A DNA stretch of 64,000 bases from a bacterium 210820-DFI.6.37 (GCA_020558355.1 JAJCKG010000007.1:1-64000), one strand, 5' to 3'. Counted from the first letter of the stretch, positions 1 through 14,868 are shown. The notes: a model not told the origin generated them from the sequence alone. Translations and numbers: made by a program.

Positions 1-53
1 ATGGTTCCGATATTGATATGCGGTTTGGTTCTTTCAAACTTCTGCTTTGCCAT
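1..53 (-). CDS. tuf: Elongation factor Tu, N-terminal fragment (cut by window edge)
   Basis: Only the first 17 codons lie in the window. They read MAKQKFERTKPHINIGT, the diagnostic N-terminus of EF-Tu, the GTPase that delivers aminoacyl-tRNA to the ribosome. An AAGGAG ribosome-binding site lies just upstream of the ATG. The gene follows fusA by 15 bases, so it is the last visible gene of the rpsL-rpsG-fusA-tuf string. The rest of the gene lies outside the window, so its completeness cannot be judged. Confidence 0.93.
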   Translation of the reverse strand, partial: MAKQKFERTKPHINIGT

Positions 54-68
54 TTCAATTCTCCTTTA

Positions 69-2132
69 TTATTTGTTAATTGATTCAACTAAATTATCCG
101 GCAGCTTCTCAAAGTGATCCATCTGCATTACATAAACACCGCGTCCCTGCGTCTTGGAACGAAGGTCTGTAGCGTATCCGAACATTTCGGAAAGAGGTAC
201 ATAGCCTCTTACAGCTACGGCGCCGTTGTTCATATCGGATCCTTCGATTTTTCCTCTTCTTGAGCTGATATCGCCGATTACATCGCCCATATATTCTTCC
301 GGAACAGTAACCTCAACCTTGAAAATCGGTTCCAGAAGTACCGGTTTCGCTTTCTTGCAGGCTTCTCTGAATGCCATGGAAGCGGCGATCTTGAAGGCCA
401 TTTCGGAGGAGTCAACTTCGTGATAGGAACCATCATAAAGCTCAACACCAACGTCTACAACCTGATAACCGGCCATTGGACCAGTCTGCATCGCTTCCTT
501 AATTCCTTCCTCGATCTTAGGAATGTATTCCTTCGGAATAGCGCCTCCCACGATAGAGTTCTTGAATTCAAAGCCTTCGCCCGGCTCTCTCGGATAAAGC
601 TTGATTTTAACATGACCATACTGACCCCGGCCGCCGGACTGCTTAGCGTACTTGTGGTCAACGTCAGCAAGCTGTGTAATGGTTTCTTTGTAGGATACCT
701 GAGGCTTACCTACGTTAGCTTCTACCTTGAATTCACGCAGCAGTCTGTCTACGATGATTTCCAGATGAAGCTCACCCATACCCGCGATAATGGTCTGTCC
801 TGTATCTTCGTTTGTATAAGTTTTAAAGGTCGGGTCTTCCTCAGCCAGCTTTGCCAGAGCAATACCCATCTTTTCCTGGCCGGCTTTTGTCTTCGGCTCG
901 ATGGCGATTTCAATTACCGGATCAGGGAATTCCATGGATTCCAGGATAATCTCATGCTTTTCATCGCACAGCGTATCTCCTGTTGTTGTATCCTTAAGAC
1001 CTACAGCCGCGGCGATATCTCCGGAGTAAACCTCTGTGATTTCCTCTCTCTTGTTCGCGTGCATCTGCAGGATTCTTCCGATTCTTTCTTTCTTTCCCTT
1101 TGTTGAGTTGTAAACATAGGAGCCTGCCTGGAGTGTACCGGAGTATACTCTGAAGAAGGCCAGCTTACCAACAAACGGGTCAGCCATGATCTTAAACGCC
1201 AGAGCGGAGAACGGACCCTTATCGTCAGCAGGTCTTTCATCCTCTTCCTCTGTGCCTGGGATCACACCCTTGATCGCTGGGATATCCAGCGGAGATGGCA
1301 TATAGTCAACAACCGCATCCAGCATCATCTGAACGCCCTTGTTTCTATACGCGGAACCGCAGGTTACAGGAATCATTTCGCCTTTCAGGGTACATGCCCG
1401 GATGGCGCCTTTGATTTCCTTCTTTGTCAGCTCTTCACCCTCCAGGAATTTCATCATCAGCTCTTCGTCTGTTTCCGCGACAGATTCCAGCAGCTTTTCT
1501 CTCCATTCCTGAGCAGTGTCCTTCAGGTCATCCGGAATCTCCTCGATAGAGAATTCCTTTCCAAGATCGTCTTTATAAATCTCTGCTTTCATTTCTACTA
1601 AGTCAATAATCCCGATAAAATCCTCCTGGGATCCGATAGGCAGCTGAATTGGCACCGCGTTGGCCTTCAGTCTGTCTTTTACCATCTGCACGACTCTGTA
1701 AAAGTCCGCGCCCAGGATGTCCATTTTATTGACAAAAATCATTCTCGGAACTCCGTACTTTTCAGCCTGTCTCCAAACAGTTTCGGACTGAGGCTCAACG
1801 CCGCCCTTGGCGCAGAGTACAGTAACGGCTCCGTCCAGTACACGCAGGGAACGTTCTACTTCAACTGTAAAGTCCACGTGTCCCGGTGTGTCGATGATAT
1901 TGATTCTTACGTCTTTCCATTGTGCTGTAGTAGCAGCAGAGGTGATAGTGATACCACGTTCCTGTTCCTGTTCCATCCAGTCCATTGTAGCGGCGCCATC
2001 GTGTGTTTCACCGATCTTATGGGTTCTTCCTGTATAGAAAAGAATTCGTTCTGTGGTTGTGGTCTTACCGGCGTCGATGTGCGCCATAATCCCGATGTTT
2101 CTAGTTTTTTCTAATGGAAAACTTCTAGGCAT
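69..2132 (-). CDS. fusA: Elongation factor G
   Basis: Translocation GTPase that moves tRNA and mRNA through the ribosome. The N-terminal G domain shows AHIDAGKT (residues 17-24), DTPGH and NKMD, followed by EF-G domains II to V. The length of 687 residues is normal for the family. Two ATG codons are adjacent (2135 and 2132). The GGGAGG ribosome-binding site is only two bases from the first but five from the second, and family members start MPR, so I chose 2132. The gene sits between rpsG and tuf in the usual str order and is surely cotranscribed with them. No odd residues were noticed. Confidence 0.97.
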   Translation of the reverse strand: MPRSFPLEKTRNIGIMAHIDAGKTTTTERILFYTGRTHKIGETHDGAATMDWMEQEQERGITITSAATTAQWKDVRINIIDTPGHVDFTVEVERSLRVLDGAVTVLCAKGGVEPQSETVWRQAEKYGVPRMIFVNKMDILGADFYRVVQMVKDRLKANAVPIQLPIGSQEDFIGIIDLVEMKAEIYKDDLGKEFSIEEIPDDLKDTAQEWREKLLESVAETDEELMMKFLEGEELTKKEIKGAIRACTLKGEMIPVTCGSAYRNKGVQMMLDAVVDYMPSPLDIPAIKGVIPGTEEEDERPADDKGPFSALAFKIMADPFVGKLAFFRVYSGTLQAGSYVYNSTKGKKERIGRILQMHANKREEITEVYSGDIAAAVGLKDTTTGDTLCDEKHEIILESMEFPDPVIEIAIEPKTKAGQEKMGIALAKLAEEDPTFKTYTNEDTGQTIIAGMGELHLEIIVDRLLREFKVEANVGKPQVSYKETITQLADVDHKYAKQSGGRGQYGHVKIKLYPREPGEGFEFKNSIVGGAIPKEYIPKIEEGIKEAMQTGPMAGYQVVDVGVELYDGSYHEVDSSEMAFKIAASMAFREACKKAKPVLLEPIFKVEVTVPEEYMGDVIGDISSRRGKIEGSDMNNGAVAVRGYVPLSEMFGYATDLRSKTQGRGVYVMQMDHFEKLPDNLVESINK

Positions 2133-2206
2133 CATATCCTCCCTTCTACCTAATTCTTTTTATTTTTGGCAGGAAAGCCCCTGCCGGGCAAATACGCAGG
2201 GGCGCG

Positions 2207-2698
<492 letters not shown>

Positions 2699-2710
2699 TT
2701 ATAACTTCAC

Positions 2711-2772
2711 TTTTCACGGTATCGTGAAAAATTACTCTCCCCCGTTTCCTTTTAAACCGAATCGAAAACGGG
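2711..2772 (-). other. Structured rpsL-rpsG intercistronic region (possible S7 operator)
   Basis: The gap holds two inverted repeats. One has perfect 8-bp arms (2711-2718 with 2723-2730, loop GTAT). The other has 9-bp arms (2741-2749 with 2764-2772, one G-U pair as RNA). Neither is followed by a U-run on the coding strand, so they are not ordinary terminators. In E. coli ribosomal protein S7 binds the rpsL-rpsG gap to repress rpsG translation. These hairpins are candidates for an equivalent or for an RNA-processing site, but the sequence alone does not decide. Confidence 0.4.
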
Positions 2773-2872
2773 CAAGTCTGCTTTCGGTACTCGCAGGCTA
2801 AAGCCATATCCCGCAAAAGCCCGCGCGGCGCTCGTGATTTATGATCAAGAACACTCTTTTCTTTACCGATTA

Positions 2873-3289
2873 CTACTTCTTCTTAGGCCGTTTAGCGCCG
2901 TATTTGGAACGGGCTTTGCCTCTGTCTGCTACGCCAGCAGTATCAAGTGTTCCGCGCACGATGTGGTATCTAACACCAGGAAGGTCTTTTACTCTTCCGC
3001 CTCTGATCAGTACAACACTGTGTTCCTGCAGGTTATGACCGATACCAGGAATGTAGGCTGTTACTTCGATACCATTCGTAAGACGAACTCTTGCAACTTT
3101 TCTAAGAGCTGAATTCGGCTTCTTAGGGGTAACTGTTTTTACAGAAGTGCATACGCCTCTCTTCTGCGGTGAGTTAACATCGGTAGGGACTCTTTTCAGG
3201 GAGTTCATACCTTTACCCAGAGCCGGAGCGGTTGACTTCTTTACGCTGCTGGTTCTGCCCTGACGTACTAATTGGTTGATAGTAGGCAT
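2873..3289 (-). CDS. rpsL: 30S ribosomal protein S12
   Basis: Decoding-centre protein of the small subunit. The 138 residues begin [12 protein letters not shown] and contain [17 protein letters not shown], the conserved decoding loop; the lysine commonly mutated in streptomycin resistance is unchanged. The C-terminus is the basic tail typical of Firmicutes S12. A GGAG ribosome-binding site precedes the ATG. It follows rpoC after about 150 bases that contain a hairpin and precedes rpsG, the standard order. Confidence 0.97.
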   Translation of the reverse strand: MPTINQLVRQGRTSSVKKSTAPALGKGMNSLKRVPTDVNSPQKRGVCTSVKTVTPKKPNSALRKVARVRLTNGIEVTAYIPGIGHNLQEHSVVLIRGGRVKDLPGVRYHIVRGTLDTAGVADRGKARSKYGAKRPKKK

Positions 3290-3377
3290 TCTTATCTCCT
3301 TTCTTCTGCTGCCACAGGCAGCTGGTTTATCTATTTTAAACCCGCTTTGCAGGCTTAAAAGCGTTTAAGCACTTCAA

Positions 3378-3401
3378 TCTCGGGCTTTAGCAAGCCCGAG
3401 A
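3378..3401 (-). terminator. Hairpin between rpoC and rpsL
   Basis: A perfect 10-bp inverted repeat (TCTCGGGCTT / AAGCCCGAGA, 4-base loop) lies about 40 bases after the rpoC stop. No run of U follows on the minus strand, so it may be an RNA-processing or partial-attenuation element rather than a strong intrinsic terminator. Confidence 0.45.
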
Positions 3402-3442
3402 CCGAAGATAATTCTATCATAGGTTTCCACAAAAAGTCAATG

Positions 3443-6400
3443 TTATTCTTCATCAAACTCGATGATCTCAGAAGCCGCGCCTTCCGGCTCATTGAGGGAC
3501 GGTTCTTCCTCCATATCCGCTTCCGGTTCTTCTCCCTCGTCAGCGTCTTCCATTTGGAAGATTTCTTCGCCCTGCTCTTCGTCAGCGCCTTCCATTTCGA
3601 AGATTTCTTCACCTTGCTCTTCGTCAGCCTCTTCCCGCTGCTCCAGCTCCGGCGCTTCCGCAAGGAAATCATCATCCTCTTCTTCCTCCGCCATCATCGC
3701 GGTATACGCTTCCATCAGCGCGGTATTGATACCGTAATCCAGATCAATGCTCTTGTACCGCTTCATTCCGGTTCCCGCCGGAATCAGCTTACCGATGATA
3801 ACGTTTTCCTTCAGGCCCTGCAGCTTGTCATTCTTGCCCTTGATAGCCGCGTCGGTCAGAACTCTTGTCGTTTCCTGGAAGGAAGCTGCCGACAGGAAGG
3901 AATTGGTTGCCAGGGACGCTTTTGTAATACCCAGCAGGATCCGCTCGTACTGAGCCGGCGTCTGATCCTCAGAAAGGGCCGCGTTGGTTTCCTCAATTTC
4001 AAACTTGTTGTACTGTCCTCCCGGAAGCAGAGAAGTGTCTCCCGGATCGGTGATCTTGCACTTGGAAAGCATCTGACTTACAATGACCTCCACGTGCTTG
4101 TCGTTGATATCTACACCCTGCTGCTTGTATACGCGCTGTACTTCCTTGAGCAGATACTGGTATACGCCTTCTACGCCGTTAAGCCTTAAAATATCCTTTG
4201 GATCCAGCGGACCTCTCGTGATATTCTGTCCCGCCAGCACGTAGTCGCCTTCCTTTACATTGAGTCTCGCTCCGTAAGGAACCACATATTCTCTTTCTTC
4301 TTCGCCTCTGACCTTCACAACGGTTTTGTTGTCTTTTCTAGCTTCCACAGATACGACCGTCCCATCGGCCTCGCAGATCTCAGCAAGACCCTTAGGCTTT
4401 CTTGCCTCGAACAGCTCTTCTACTCTTGGAAGACCCTGGGTGATATCGGAACCCGCGACACCGCCAGTATGGAAGGTTCTCATGGTCAGCTGAGTACCCG
4501 GTTCTCCGATGGACTGAGCGGCGGTGATACCTACCGCTTCACCGATATTAACCGATTCGCCGGTAGCCAGGTTTCTTCCATAGCACTTGGCGCAGATGCC
4601 TGTTCTGCTGTGGCAGGTCATGACCGAACGGATAGCTACGGATTCGATGCCCGCGTCTTCAATGGCCTGGGCCTGATCCTCTGTAATCTCTTCATTCTGC
4701 TCTACAATCAGCGCTCCCGTTTCCGGATGGTAAACATCGGTGAGAGAGGTTCTTCCGATAATACGCAGCTTCAGAGATTCGATGACCTCCTTGCCGTCTG
4801 TAAAGGCTTTGACCGCAATTCCTTCATCCGTTCCGCAGTCAAATTCGCGGACGATCACGTTATGAGAAACGTCTACCAGTCGTCTTGTCAGATAACCGGA
4901 GTCGGCTGTTCTCAGGGCTGTATCGGCAAGTCCCTTTCTGGCGCCGTTGGAGGAAATAAAGTATTCCAGTACGGACAGACCTTCACGGAAGTTTGCCTTG
5001 ATCGGCATTTCGATGGTCTTACCTGTGGCGTTTGCCATCAGACCTCGCATACCGCCGATCTGACGGATCTGGTTTTTACTGCCTCGAGCTCCCGAGTGGG
5101 CCATGATGAACAGATTGTTCAGGGTTCCCAGGGAATCCATCAGCGCGTCGGCTACATCGTCTGTCGTCTTGTTCCAGATCTCGATTACCTTTTCGTAACG
5201 TTCCTGGTTGGAAACCAGACCTTTACGGAAGGCTTTTTCATATTTGTCTACCATCTTTTCTGATTCCTCGATGATTCCGGCCTTTGCTTCCGGAATCTCC
5301 ATGTCGGAAATACCGATGGTGATAGCTGCTCTTGTTGAGTAATGGAAGCCCATATCCTTGATATAGTCCAGCATAATGGCAGTTCCTGTGTTGCCGTGAA
5401 TGCGATAGCACCGATCGATGATCTGTCCCAGCTTTTTCTTATCACACAGGAAGTCGATCTCAAGCGCGTACGGATCCGCTTCTCTGTCTACAAATCCCAG
5501 ATCCTGCGGGATCTGTTCATTGAAAATAAACCGTCCTACGGTGGATTCTACCAGCTTGCCCCGTACATCGTCTTCATCCAGATACATACGGACCTTTACC
5601 CTCGCGTGAAGACCTACTTCTTTGTTCTGATACGCCATGAGCATTTCATCCATATCCGTAAAGATCTTGCCGTCGCCCTTTTCAGCCGGAGTATTTCTTT
5701 CCTCAACACCCGGGTGAGTCAGGTAGTAGCTTCCCAGAATCATATCCTGTGTCGGCGTTGTGATCGGGGAACCGTCCTTCGGCGCCAGAATGTTGTTTAC
5801 AGAAAGCATCAGGAATCTGGCTTCCGCCTGCGCTTCTACGGAAAGCGGCACATGCACGGCCATCTGGTCTCCGTCAAAGTCGGCGTTGAAGGCGGTACAT
5901 ACCAGTGGGTGAAGCTTGATAGCCTTACCCTCTACCAGTACCGGCTCAAAGGCCTGGATACCCAGTCTGTGAAGCGTCGGGGCGCGGTTGAGCATAACCG
6001 GATGCTCTTTGATAACCCCTTCCAGAACGTCCCATACCTCAGGTCTTACCTTTTCTACCATTCTCTTGGCGCTCTTGATATTGTGGGCGTAGTTGTTTTC
6101 CACCAGCTTTTTCATGATAAACGGTTTGAACAGCTCCAGCGCCATTTTTTTAGGAAGCCCGCACTGCCAGAAACGCAGCTCCGGTCCTACTACGATTACA
6201 GAACGGCCGGAATAGTCAACTCGCTTACCCAGCAGGTTCTGTCTGAAACGGCCCTGTTTTCCCTTTAACATATCGGAAAGGGATTTGAGCGGTCTTGAGC
6301 CCGGTCCTGTTACAGGACGGCCTCTTCTGCCGTTGTCAATGAGAGCGTCTACCGCTTCCTGGAGCATTCTCTTTTCATTTCTTACGATAATGTCCGGAGC

Positions 6401-7240
6401 GCCCAGCTCCAGCAGACGGTTCAGTCTGTTGTTTCTATTGATTACTCTTCTGTACAGATCATTTAAATCGGAAGTGGCAAACCGTCCGCCGTCCAGCTGC
6501 ACCATAGGGCGCAGATCTGGCGGAATAACCGGAATCACTTCCATGATCATCCATTCGGGTTTGTTTCCTGAAATCCGCAGCGCTTCAATGACCTCCAGAC
6601 GTCTTACGATCCGGATCTTCTTCTGGCCTGTAGCGCCTTTCAGTTTTTCTCTCAGGTCGCTGGACATTTCATCCAGGTCGATATGAGTCAGCAGTTCTCT
6701 TACCGCTTCCGCTCCCATCGCGGCTTTAAATCCGCTGCCGAACTGATCCTTGGCTTCCCGGTACTGCTGTTCGCTGAGAACTTCCTTATACGCGAATTCG
6801 GATTCTCCCGGGTCAGTAACGATATACGCGGCAAAGTACAGGACTTTTTCCAGATTCCTCGGGGAGATGTCCAGCACCAGTCCCATTCTTGACGGGATCC
6901 CCTTGAAATACCAGATGTGGGAAACCGGCGCCGCCAGCTTGATATGTCCCATACGTTCTCTTCTTACTTTTGCTTTTGTAACCTCTACTCCGCAGCGGTC
7001 ACAGACGATCCCCTTGTAACGGATCCTCTTATATTTCCCGCAGTGGCATTCCCAGTCCTTCTGAGGTCCGAAAATGCGCTCGCAGAACAAGCCCTCCTTT
7101 TCCGGCTTTAAGGTCCTGTAGTTGATAGTCTCAGGCTTTGTAACCTCCCCGTGAGACCATTCCAGAATCTTTTCCGTAGACGCCAGACCGATCTGCAGGG
7201 ATTCAAAATTATTTAACTCGTAGTTATTGTTTTCACTCAT
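3443..7240 (-). CDS. rpoC: DNA-directed RNA polymerase subunit beta'
   Basis: Largest subunit of RNA polymerase. Visible landmarks in order are the N-terminal zinc site ([20 protein letters not shown]), the catalytic [12 protein letters not shown], the second zinc cluster [11 protein letters not shown] and the trigger-loop region [20 protein letters not shown]. The length is 1265 residues. The last 83 or so residues (DNA 3446-3694) form an extremely acidic tail containing two near-identical 14-residue units ([14 protein letters not shown] and [14 protein letters not shown]). The gene starts 23 bases after rpoB. The catalytic core is entirely conventional. Confidence 0.98.
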   Translation of the reverse strand: MSENNNYELNNFESLQIGLASTEKILEWSHGEVTKPETINYRTLKPEKEGLFCERIFGPQKDWECHCGKYKRIRYKGIVCDRCGVEVTKAKVRRERMGHIKLAAPVSHIWYFKGIPSRMGLVLDISPRNLEKVLYFAAYIVTDPGESEFAYKEVLSEQQYREAKDQFGSGFKAAMGAEAVRELLTHIDLDEMSSDLREKLKGATGQKKIRIVRRLEVIEALRISGNKPEWMIMEVIPVIPPDLRPMVQLDGGRFATSDLNDLYRRVINRNNRLNRLLELGAPDIIVRNEKRMLQEAVDALIDNGRRGRPVTGPGSRPLKSLSDMLKGKQGRFRQNLLGKRVDYSGRSVIVVGPELRFWQCGLPKKMALELFKPFIMKKLVENNYAHNIKSAKRMVEKVRPEVWDVLEGVIKEHPVMLNRAPTLHRLGIQAFEPVLVEGKAIKLHPLVCTAFNADFDGDQMAVHVPLSVEAQAEARFLMLSVNNILAPKDGSPITTPTQDMILGSYYLTHPGVEERNTPAEKGDGKIFTDMDEMLMAYQNKEVGLHARVKVRMYLDEDDVRGKLVESTVGRFIFNEQIPQDLGFVDREADPYALEIDFLCDKKKLGQIIDRCYRIHGNTGTAIMLDYIKDMGFHYSTRAAITIGISDMEIPEAKAGIIEESEKMVDKYEKAFRKGLVSNQERYEKVIEIWNKTTDDVADALMDSLGTLNNLFIMAHSGARGSKNQIRQIGGMRGLMANATGKTIEMPIKANFREGLSVLEYFISSNGARKGLADTALRTADSGYLTRRLVDVSHNVIVREFDCGTDEGIAVKAFTDGKEVIESLKLRIIGRTSLTDVYHPETGALIVEQNEEITEDQAQAIEDAGIESVAIRSVMTCHSRTGICAKCYGRNLATGESVNIGEAVGITAAQSIGEPGTQLTMRTFHTGGVAGSDITQGLPRVEELFEARKPKGLAEICEADGTVVSVEARKDNKTVVKVRGEEEREYVVPYGARLNVKEGDYVLAGQNITRGPLDPKDILRLNGVEGVYQYLLKEVQRVYKQQGVDINDKHVEVIVSQMLSKCKITDPGDTSLLPGGQYNKFEIEETNAALSEDQTPAQYERILLGITKASLATNSFLSAASFQETTRVLTDAAIKGKNDKLQGLKENVIIGKLIPAGTGMKRYKSIDLDYGINTALMEAYTAMMAEEEEDDDFLAEAPELEQREEADEEQGEEIFEMEGADEEQGEEIFQMEDADEGEEPEADMEEEPSLNEPEGAASEIIEFDEE

Positions 7241-7263
7241 TGGTCACTTCTCCTTCCCCATCA

Positions 7264-10953
<3,690 letters not shown>

Positions 10954-11004
10954 ATTCATCACTCCTTATATCTTCAACAAATTACATTTGCGTGGCAGTC
11001 TAAT

Positions 11005-11033
11005 ATGATATCATGGAAGTGTCAATCTGTCAA
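11005..11033 (-). promoter_or_regulatory. rpoB promoter
   Basis: On the minus strand TTGACA (11028-11033) and TATCAT (11005-11010) are separated by 17 bases, close to the vegetative sigma consensus. It would give rpoB-rpoC their own transcript in addition to read-through from rplJL. Confidence 0.7.
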
Positions 11034-11065
11034 CCTATTTTTGGAAAATTTATTTTTTTCAAATC

Positions 11066-11095
11066 AAAAAGCAGGAGAGGTCTGTTCTCTCCTGC
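11066..11095 (-). terminator. rplL-rpoB attenuator hairpin
   Basis: A perfect 9-bp stem (11071-11079 with 11087-11095, GC-rich) is followed on the minus strand by TTTTTGATTT. It lies about 20 bases after the rplL stop. Partial termination at this point is well known in bacteria and lets ribosomal protein and polymerase genes be expressed at different levels. Confidence 0.85.
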
Positions 11096-11116
11096 CTGTG
11101 ATTGCAAGTTTCAAAC

Positions 11117-11494
11117 TTATTTCAGTTCTACCTTTGCGCCAACTTCTTCTAACTGGCTCTTGATCGCTTCGGCTTCGGCCTTTTCGATATCTTCTTTGAT
11201 GTTGGAAGGAGCTCCGTCTACCAGTTCCTTCGCTTCTTTCAGACCCAGACCGGTGATCTCTCTTACAGCCTTGATAACCTTGATCTTTTCTGCTCCAACT
11301 TCTGCCAGAACTACTGTGAATTCAGTCTGTTCTTCAGCTCCGCCTGCTGCCGCTCCGTCAGCCGCCGCTACAACAACGCCTGCCGCCGCGGATACTCCGA
11401 ATTCTTCTTCACAAGCTTTTACCAGTTCGTTTAATTCCAGTACGGATAATTCTTTTATAGCTTCAATAAATTCAGCTGTTGTTAATTTTGCCAT
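11117..11494 (-). CDS. rplL: 50S ribosomal protein L7/L12
   Basis: Flexible stalk protein that recruits translation GTPases. The sequence has the N-terminal dimerization region, an Ala/Gly/Val-rich hinge (around residues 38-52) and the C-terminal domain with [13 protein letters not shown]. An upstream in-frame ATG at 11509 lies within the GGAGG ribosome-binding site (11503-11507), so the real start is the ATG at 11494 giving MAKLTTAEF and 125 residues. It follows rplJ closely, as is universal. Confidence 0.96.
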   Translation of the reverse strand: MAKLTTAEFIEAIKELSVLELNELVKACEEEFGVSAAAGVVVAAADGAAAGGAEEQTEFTVVLAEVGAEKIKVIKAVREITGLGLKEAKELVDGAPSNIKEDIEKAEAEAIKSQLEEVGAKVELK

Positions 11495-11539
11495 TCTAGT
11501 TTCCTCCATTTTTCTTTTTTTCTGATTTTCTTATTTATC

Positions 11540-12070
11540 TTACGCCTCCGCGGGTTCCGCAGCGGCTGCCGCTCCATCAGCACCGCCCTGTTCAGCGATC
11601 TGATTAAGCACACGAGCAAAGTTTGTAATCGGGGACTGGATGCTTCCCATGAACTTTGCGATAAGATTGTCTCTTGACGGAATTTTCGCAATCTGCTTTA
11701 TGCCTTCCGCGTCGAAGAATTCGCCTTCGATGACACCTGCTTTAAATTCCATCTTCTTATATTCTTCAATTACTTCGTTGATCACTCTTGCCGGCGCGGT
11801 CGCGTCGTCATAGCTGATCGCAAACGCGCTTGGTCCTGCCAGCACTTCGCCCAGGGACTCATACTGTGTGCCTTCGATAGCTCTCTTTACCAGCGTGTTT
11901 TTGTAAACGGTATAGTCCACATCTGCCTCACGAAGCTTTTTTCTCATAGCGTCCGCCTGAGCCACTGTGATTCCCATGTAGTCGATCACAACGGCAGCCT
12001 GCGCTTTTTCCAGCTTTTCTTTGATCTCATCAATGATGACCTGTTTTTCCTGCCATGCTTCTTTTGACAT
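11540..12070 (-). CDS. rplJ: 50S ribosomal protein L10
   Basis: Base of the ribosomal stalk, carrying L7/L12 dimers on its C-terminal helix. The 176 residues begin MSKEAWQEKQVIIDEIKEKL and show the VIDYMGITVAQADAMRKKLR region, ending in an Ala-rich tail. An L10 leader lies upstream, which normally lets free L10-L12 complex repress the operon. It is cotranscribed with rplL (45-base gap). Confidence 0.96.
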   Translation of the reverse strand: MSKEAWQEKQVIIDEIKEKLEKAQAAVVIDYMGITVAQADAMRKKLREADVDYTVYKNTLVKRAIEGTQYESLGEVLAGPSAFAISYDDATAPARVINEVIEEYKKMEFKAGVIEGEFFDAEGIKQIAKIPSRDNLIAKFMGSIQSPITNFARVLNQIAEQGGADGAAAAAEPAEA

Positions 12071-12099
12071 TGGTTTCTCTCCTTTCCTGAGATTTGTTT

Positions 12100-12230
12100 T
12101 TGGTACGCATAAATGAAAAGCCCTGATCTGTCAGACAAACCAAGGCCAATATACGCTTCATTTATATTGTACCTCGGCGGGATGATTAAGCTCGTACCTC
12201 GATAGTCGCCCCCGCTGTCTACGGTTATTA
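12100..12230 (-). ncRNA. L10 leader (ribosomal protein autoregulatory RNA) with attenuator
   Basis: The 180-base gap between rplA and rplJ contains, on the minus strand, the conserved L10-leader core: AACCGTAGACAGCGGGGGCG, then CCCGCCGAGGTACAATAT. It is followed by a hairpin (12120-12127 with 12139-12146) and TTTTCATTT, the arrangement of an attenuator. In Firmicutes this element senses excess L10(L12)4 and reduces rplJL expression. The assignment rests on the conserved core and position; a covariance-model search would confirm it. Confidence 0.85.
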
Positions 12231-12250
12231 TTCGCGATTAAATTCAAGTC

Positions 12251-12946
12251 TTAGCCCAGCTTCTGAGCGTTTATTTTCACTCCAGGCCCCATAGTAGCGG
12301 CAACCGTTACGCTCCTCAAATACTGGCCCTTTGCTGCTGCTGGTTTCGCTTTGATAACAGCTCCCATCAGCGCGTTGAAGTTTTCCTCCAGCTTTTCTTT
12401 TCCGAAGGAAGCCTTTCCAATTGGAGTATGGATAATATTGCTCTTATCCAGACGGTATTCAACCTTACCGGCTTTTACTTCCTGGATGGCTTTTTCAACA
12501 TCCATAGTAACCGTACCGGATTTTGGGTTCGGCATCAGGCCCTTAGGTCCCAGAATCTTACCAAGACGTCCTACAACACCCATCATATCCGGAGTCGCGA
12601 TAACAACGTCAAAGTCAAACCATCCTTCGGACTGGATTTTCTGCGCCATTTCCTCAGCGCCTACAAAATCGGCTCCAGCCGCTTCTGCTTCGGCCTGCTT
12701 CGGTCCCTTGGCAAATACTAATACCTTCTTTGTTTTACCTGTTCCGTGCGGAAGTACGATTGCGCCTCTGACCTGCTGGTCCGCGTGTCTTCCGTCTACG
12801 CCCAGTCTGATGTGAACCTCTATGGTCTCATCAAATTTTGCTTTCGCGGTCTTTGTAATGATTTCCATTGCTTCTGGAACATCATACGCAGTCTGCTTGT
12901 CGTAAGCTTTTAAAGCTTCTTTGTAATTCTTACCTCTTTTTGGCAT
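12251..12946 (-). CDS. rplA: 50S ribosomal protein L1
   Basis: Mobile L1-stalk protein of the large subunit that binds 23S rRNA near the E site. The 231 residues show the usual [17 protein letters not shown] start, the conserved [16 protein letters not shown] signature and a [13 protein letters not shown] region. It lies 43 bases after rplK. L1 commonly represses its own operon by binding mRNA near rplK, but I could not identify a binding site here. Confidence 0.97.
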   Translation of the reverse strand: MPKRGKNYKEALKAYDKQTAYDVPEAMEIITKTAKAKFDETIEVHIRLGVDGRHADQQVRGAIVLPHGTGKTKKVLVFAKGPKQAEAEAAGADFVGAEEMAQKIQSEGWFDFDVVIATPDMMGVVGRLGKILGPKGLMPNPKSGTVTMDVEKAIQEVKAGKVEYRLDKSNIIHTPIGKASFGKEKLEENFNALMGAVIKAKPAAAKGQYLRSVTVAATMGPGVKINAQKLG

Positions 12947-12989
12947 TTTTACCTCCTTGTGGTATTAACGACGTCCTGCCTCCCACTTT

Positions 12990-13415
12990 TTAGTCTTCTA
13001 CAACGATTCCCATGCTTCTGGCAGTTCCCTTGATCATAGATGTTGCTGATTCAAGGTTTGCCGCATTCAGATCCGGCATTTTCGTCTTTGCGATCTCTTC
13101 AACCTGTGCTGTTGTCAGTGTAGCCACCTTTGTCTTGTTAGGCTCACCGGAAGCAGTGTCGAGACCGGCCGCTTTCTTCAGCAGTACTGCCGCAGGCGGT
13201 GTTTTGCAAATGAATGAAAACGATCTGTCCGCGTAAACGGTAATTACTACGGGAATGATCATGCCTGGCTGATCCTGAGTCTTAGCGTTGAACTGTTTAC
13301 AGAAATCCATAATGTTCACGCCGTGCTGACCCAGAGCAGGGCCTACTGGAGGCGCGGGGTTCGCGTTGCCGGCTGGAATCTGAAGTTTGATATAACCTTC
13401 GATTTTCTTAGCCAT
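12990..13415 (-). CDS. rplK: 50S ribosomal protein L11
   Basis: GTPase-centre protein that binds 23S rRNA with L10. The 141 residues begin [36 protein letters not shown], whose proline-rich segment is the family signature. They end in the GTARSMGI region that contacts rRNA. The gene lies between nusG and rplA in the standard order. Confidence 0.97.
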   Translation of the reverse strand: MAKKIEGYIKLQIPAGNANPAPPVGPALGQHGVNIMDFCKQFNAKTQDQPGMIIPVVITVYADRSFSFICKTPPAAVLLKKAAGLDTASGEPNKTKVATLTTAQVEEIAKTKMPDLNAANLESATSMIKGTARSMGIVVED

Positions 13416-13432
13416 GTTTTTTCTCCTTTCTT

Positions 13433-14131
13433 TTAGATTTTATCTACCTGCGCGAAGTCAAGCTCCACAGGTGTATCTCGTCCAAACATGGAGATTCGGG
13501 CTTTCAGTGTCTGTTTTTCCATATTGACCTCTTCAACAACTCCCATAAAGCTTTCGAATGGTCCGTTGATCACCTTGACACTGTCACCCACTTCCACATC
13601 CAGATCGATGTATATTTTCTCGATACCCATTCTTCTCACCTCTTCTGTGGAAAGAGGGATCGGGTCGGAGCCATGACCGACGAAGCCTGTAACTCCCTGA
13701 GTATTTCTCACCAGATACCAGGATTCGTTGGTAACAATCATTTTTACAATTACATATCCCGGGAACATCTTTCTGGTTTTGATCTTACGCTGTCCATTTT
13801 TGATTTCCACCCGGTCTTCTGTCGGTACGACAACATCAAGGATCAAATCCTGCATTCCCCGGTTTTCAACGATTTTTTCAATGTTTACTTTTACTTTGTT
13901 TTCATGTCCGGAATAGGTATGCACTACATACCATTTTGCCACTCCATCGCCTCTCAGTCCCTCCAGACCTTCCAGATCCAGTTTTTTCTGAGGGGCTTCT
14001 TTCGCGGCCGGTTCAGCCGCTTCGGTTCCGGTCAGTTCTTCCGGCTCTACGCTTTCTTCAGACGAAATCGCTTCCATCTTTTCCGCGCCGTCCGGAGTTT
14101 CCATGATCGTATCCTTTTCGTTCTCTCCCAT
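13433..14131 (-). CDS. nusG: Transcription elongation/antitermination factor NusG (N-terminally extended)
   Basis: RNA polymerase elongation factor that couples transcription with translation or Rho. The conserved NGN domain starts [21 protein letters not shown], and the C-terminal KOW domain has [21 protein letters not shown]. Ahead of the NGN domain is an acidic, low-complexity extension of about 65 residues absent from standard NusG. The ATG at 14131 has a reasonable GAAGG site. A GTG directly before AKWY is an alternative start, but it has only weak GAGG upstream, so I keep the long form. The gene follows secE by 22 bases. Confidence 0.93.
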   Translation of the reverse strand: MGENEKDTIMETPDGAEKMEAISSEESVEPEELTGTEAAEPAAKEAPQKKLDLEGLEGLRGDGVAKWYVVHTYSGHENKVKVNIEKIVENRGMQDLILDVVVPTEDRVEIKNGQRKIKTRKMFPGYVIVKMIVTNESWYLVRNTQGVTGFVGHGSDPIPLSTEEVRRMGIEKIYIDLDVEVGDSVKVINGPFESFMGVVEEVNMEKQTLKARISMFGRDTPVELDFAQVDKI

Positions 14132-14153
14132 TTGTACCTTCAGTCCTTTTTAC

Positions 14154-14408
14154 TTACATAGTAATGCCCAGCAGACCCTTTAACGCTGCCAGGAATCCAG
14201 TATCGATCGCCCAGAATGCCGCGGCGAACACCGCGCAGGTAACCAGCACAACAACCGTATAGGAACCCAGTTCCTGTTTTGTCGGCCATACTACCTTTTT
14301 CATTTCCAGTTTGACACCCTTAAAGTAATCTTTCAGGCTGCCCCTTTTTTTCTTTTGCGGAGCTGTAGGAAGTTTTCTTTTGGATTCTTTTTCCTTTGCC
14401 TTTGCCAT
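14154..14408 (-). CDS. secE: Preprotein translocase subunit SecE
   Basis: Small essential subunit of the SecYEG channel. The 84 residues have a lysine-rich cytoplasmic N-terminus, the family motif LKDYFKGVKLEMKKVVWPTKQEL and one transmembrane helix (about residues 50-75). It lies 12 bases after rpmG and directly before nusG, the conserved arrangement. Confidence 0.95.
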   Translation of the reverse strand: MAKAKEKESKRKLPTAPQKKKRGSLKDYFKGVKLEMKKVVWPTKQELGSYTVVVLVTCAVFAAAFWAIDTGFLAALKGLLGITM

Positions 14409-14420
14409 GATTACCGCTCC

Positions 14421-14570
14421 TTATTTGGTTTCCTTATGCAATGTGTGCTTTTTGCAGAACTTGCAATATTTCTTCAGTTCAATACGATCAGGATTGTTTT
14501 TCTTATCTTTGATTGTATTGTAGTTCCTCTGCTTACATTCTGTGCAGGCTAATGTTACTTTTACTCTCAT
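14421..14570 (-). CDS. rpmG: 50S ribosomal protein L33
   Basis: A 49-residue protein beginning [17 protein letters not shown] and ending [16 protein letters not shown], diagnostic for L33. Both CxxC pairs are present (Cys9/Cys12 and Cys36/Cys39), so this is the zinc-binding C+ form. A GGAGGA site precedes the ATG. It is the first gene of the rpmG-secE-nusG transcript, preceded by a near-consensus promoter. Confidence 0.96.
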   Translation of the reverse strand: MRVKVTLACTECKQRNYNTIKDKKNNPDRIELKKYCKFCKKHTLHKETK

Positions 14571-14648
14571 TTGATTGTCCTCCGTTAACTCAAAATTCAG
14601 AGCTGCTGACAGCTCTGCCTGAAATTATCATCATAAAGTCGCTTGATA

Positions 14649-14677
14649 ATTGTATATTACTGGGCTGTCAATGTCAA
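14649..14677 (-). promoter_or_regulatory. Promoter of the rpmG-secE-nusG-ribosomal operon
   Basis: On the minus strand TTGACA (14672-14677) and TACAAT (14649-14654) are separated by exactly 17 bases, a near-perfect vegetative promoter about 80 bases before the rpmG start. Confidence 0.85.
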
Positions 14678-14710
14678 GAGGTTTTTGTCTCTGACGATTT
14701 TCTCCACTTT

Positions 14711-14738
14711 AAAACTGCGGGGCACTTCCCGCAGTTTT
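14711..14738. terminator. Bidirectional-looking terminator after the anti-sigma gene
   Basis: Perfect 11-bp inverted repeat AAAACTGCGGG / CCCGCAGTTTT with a 6-base loop. The stem ends in A/T runs on both sides. It separates the anti-sigma gene (ending at 14869) from the promoter of the ribosomal operon. Confidence 0.85.
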
Positions 14739-14868
14739 AAGCCATCTTTATTATATTCTTTTATTTTTGCCGCGTCAAGACGCTTGCTGGCAGCTTTTGC
14801 GATTTTCTTTTCGCCCGCCGCTTTTCCGTCTCCATTTGGTTCTTACGGGAGGCAAAAGCCGCGGGATT

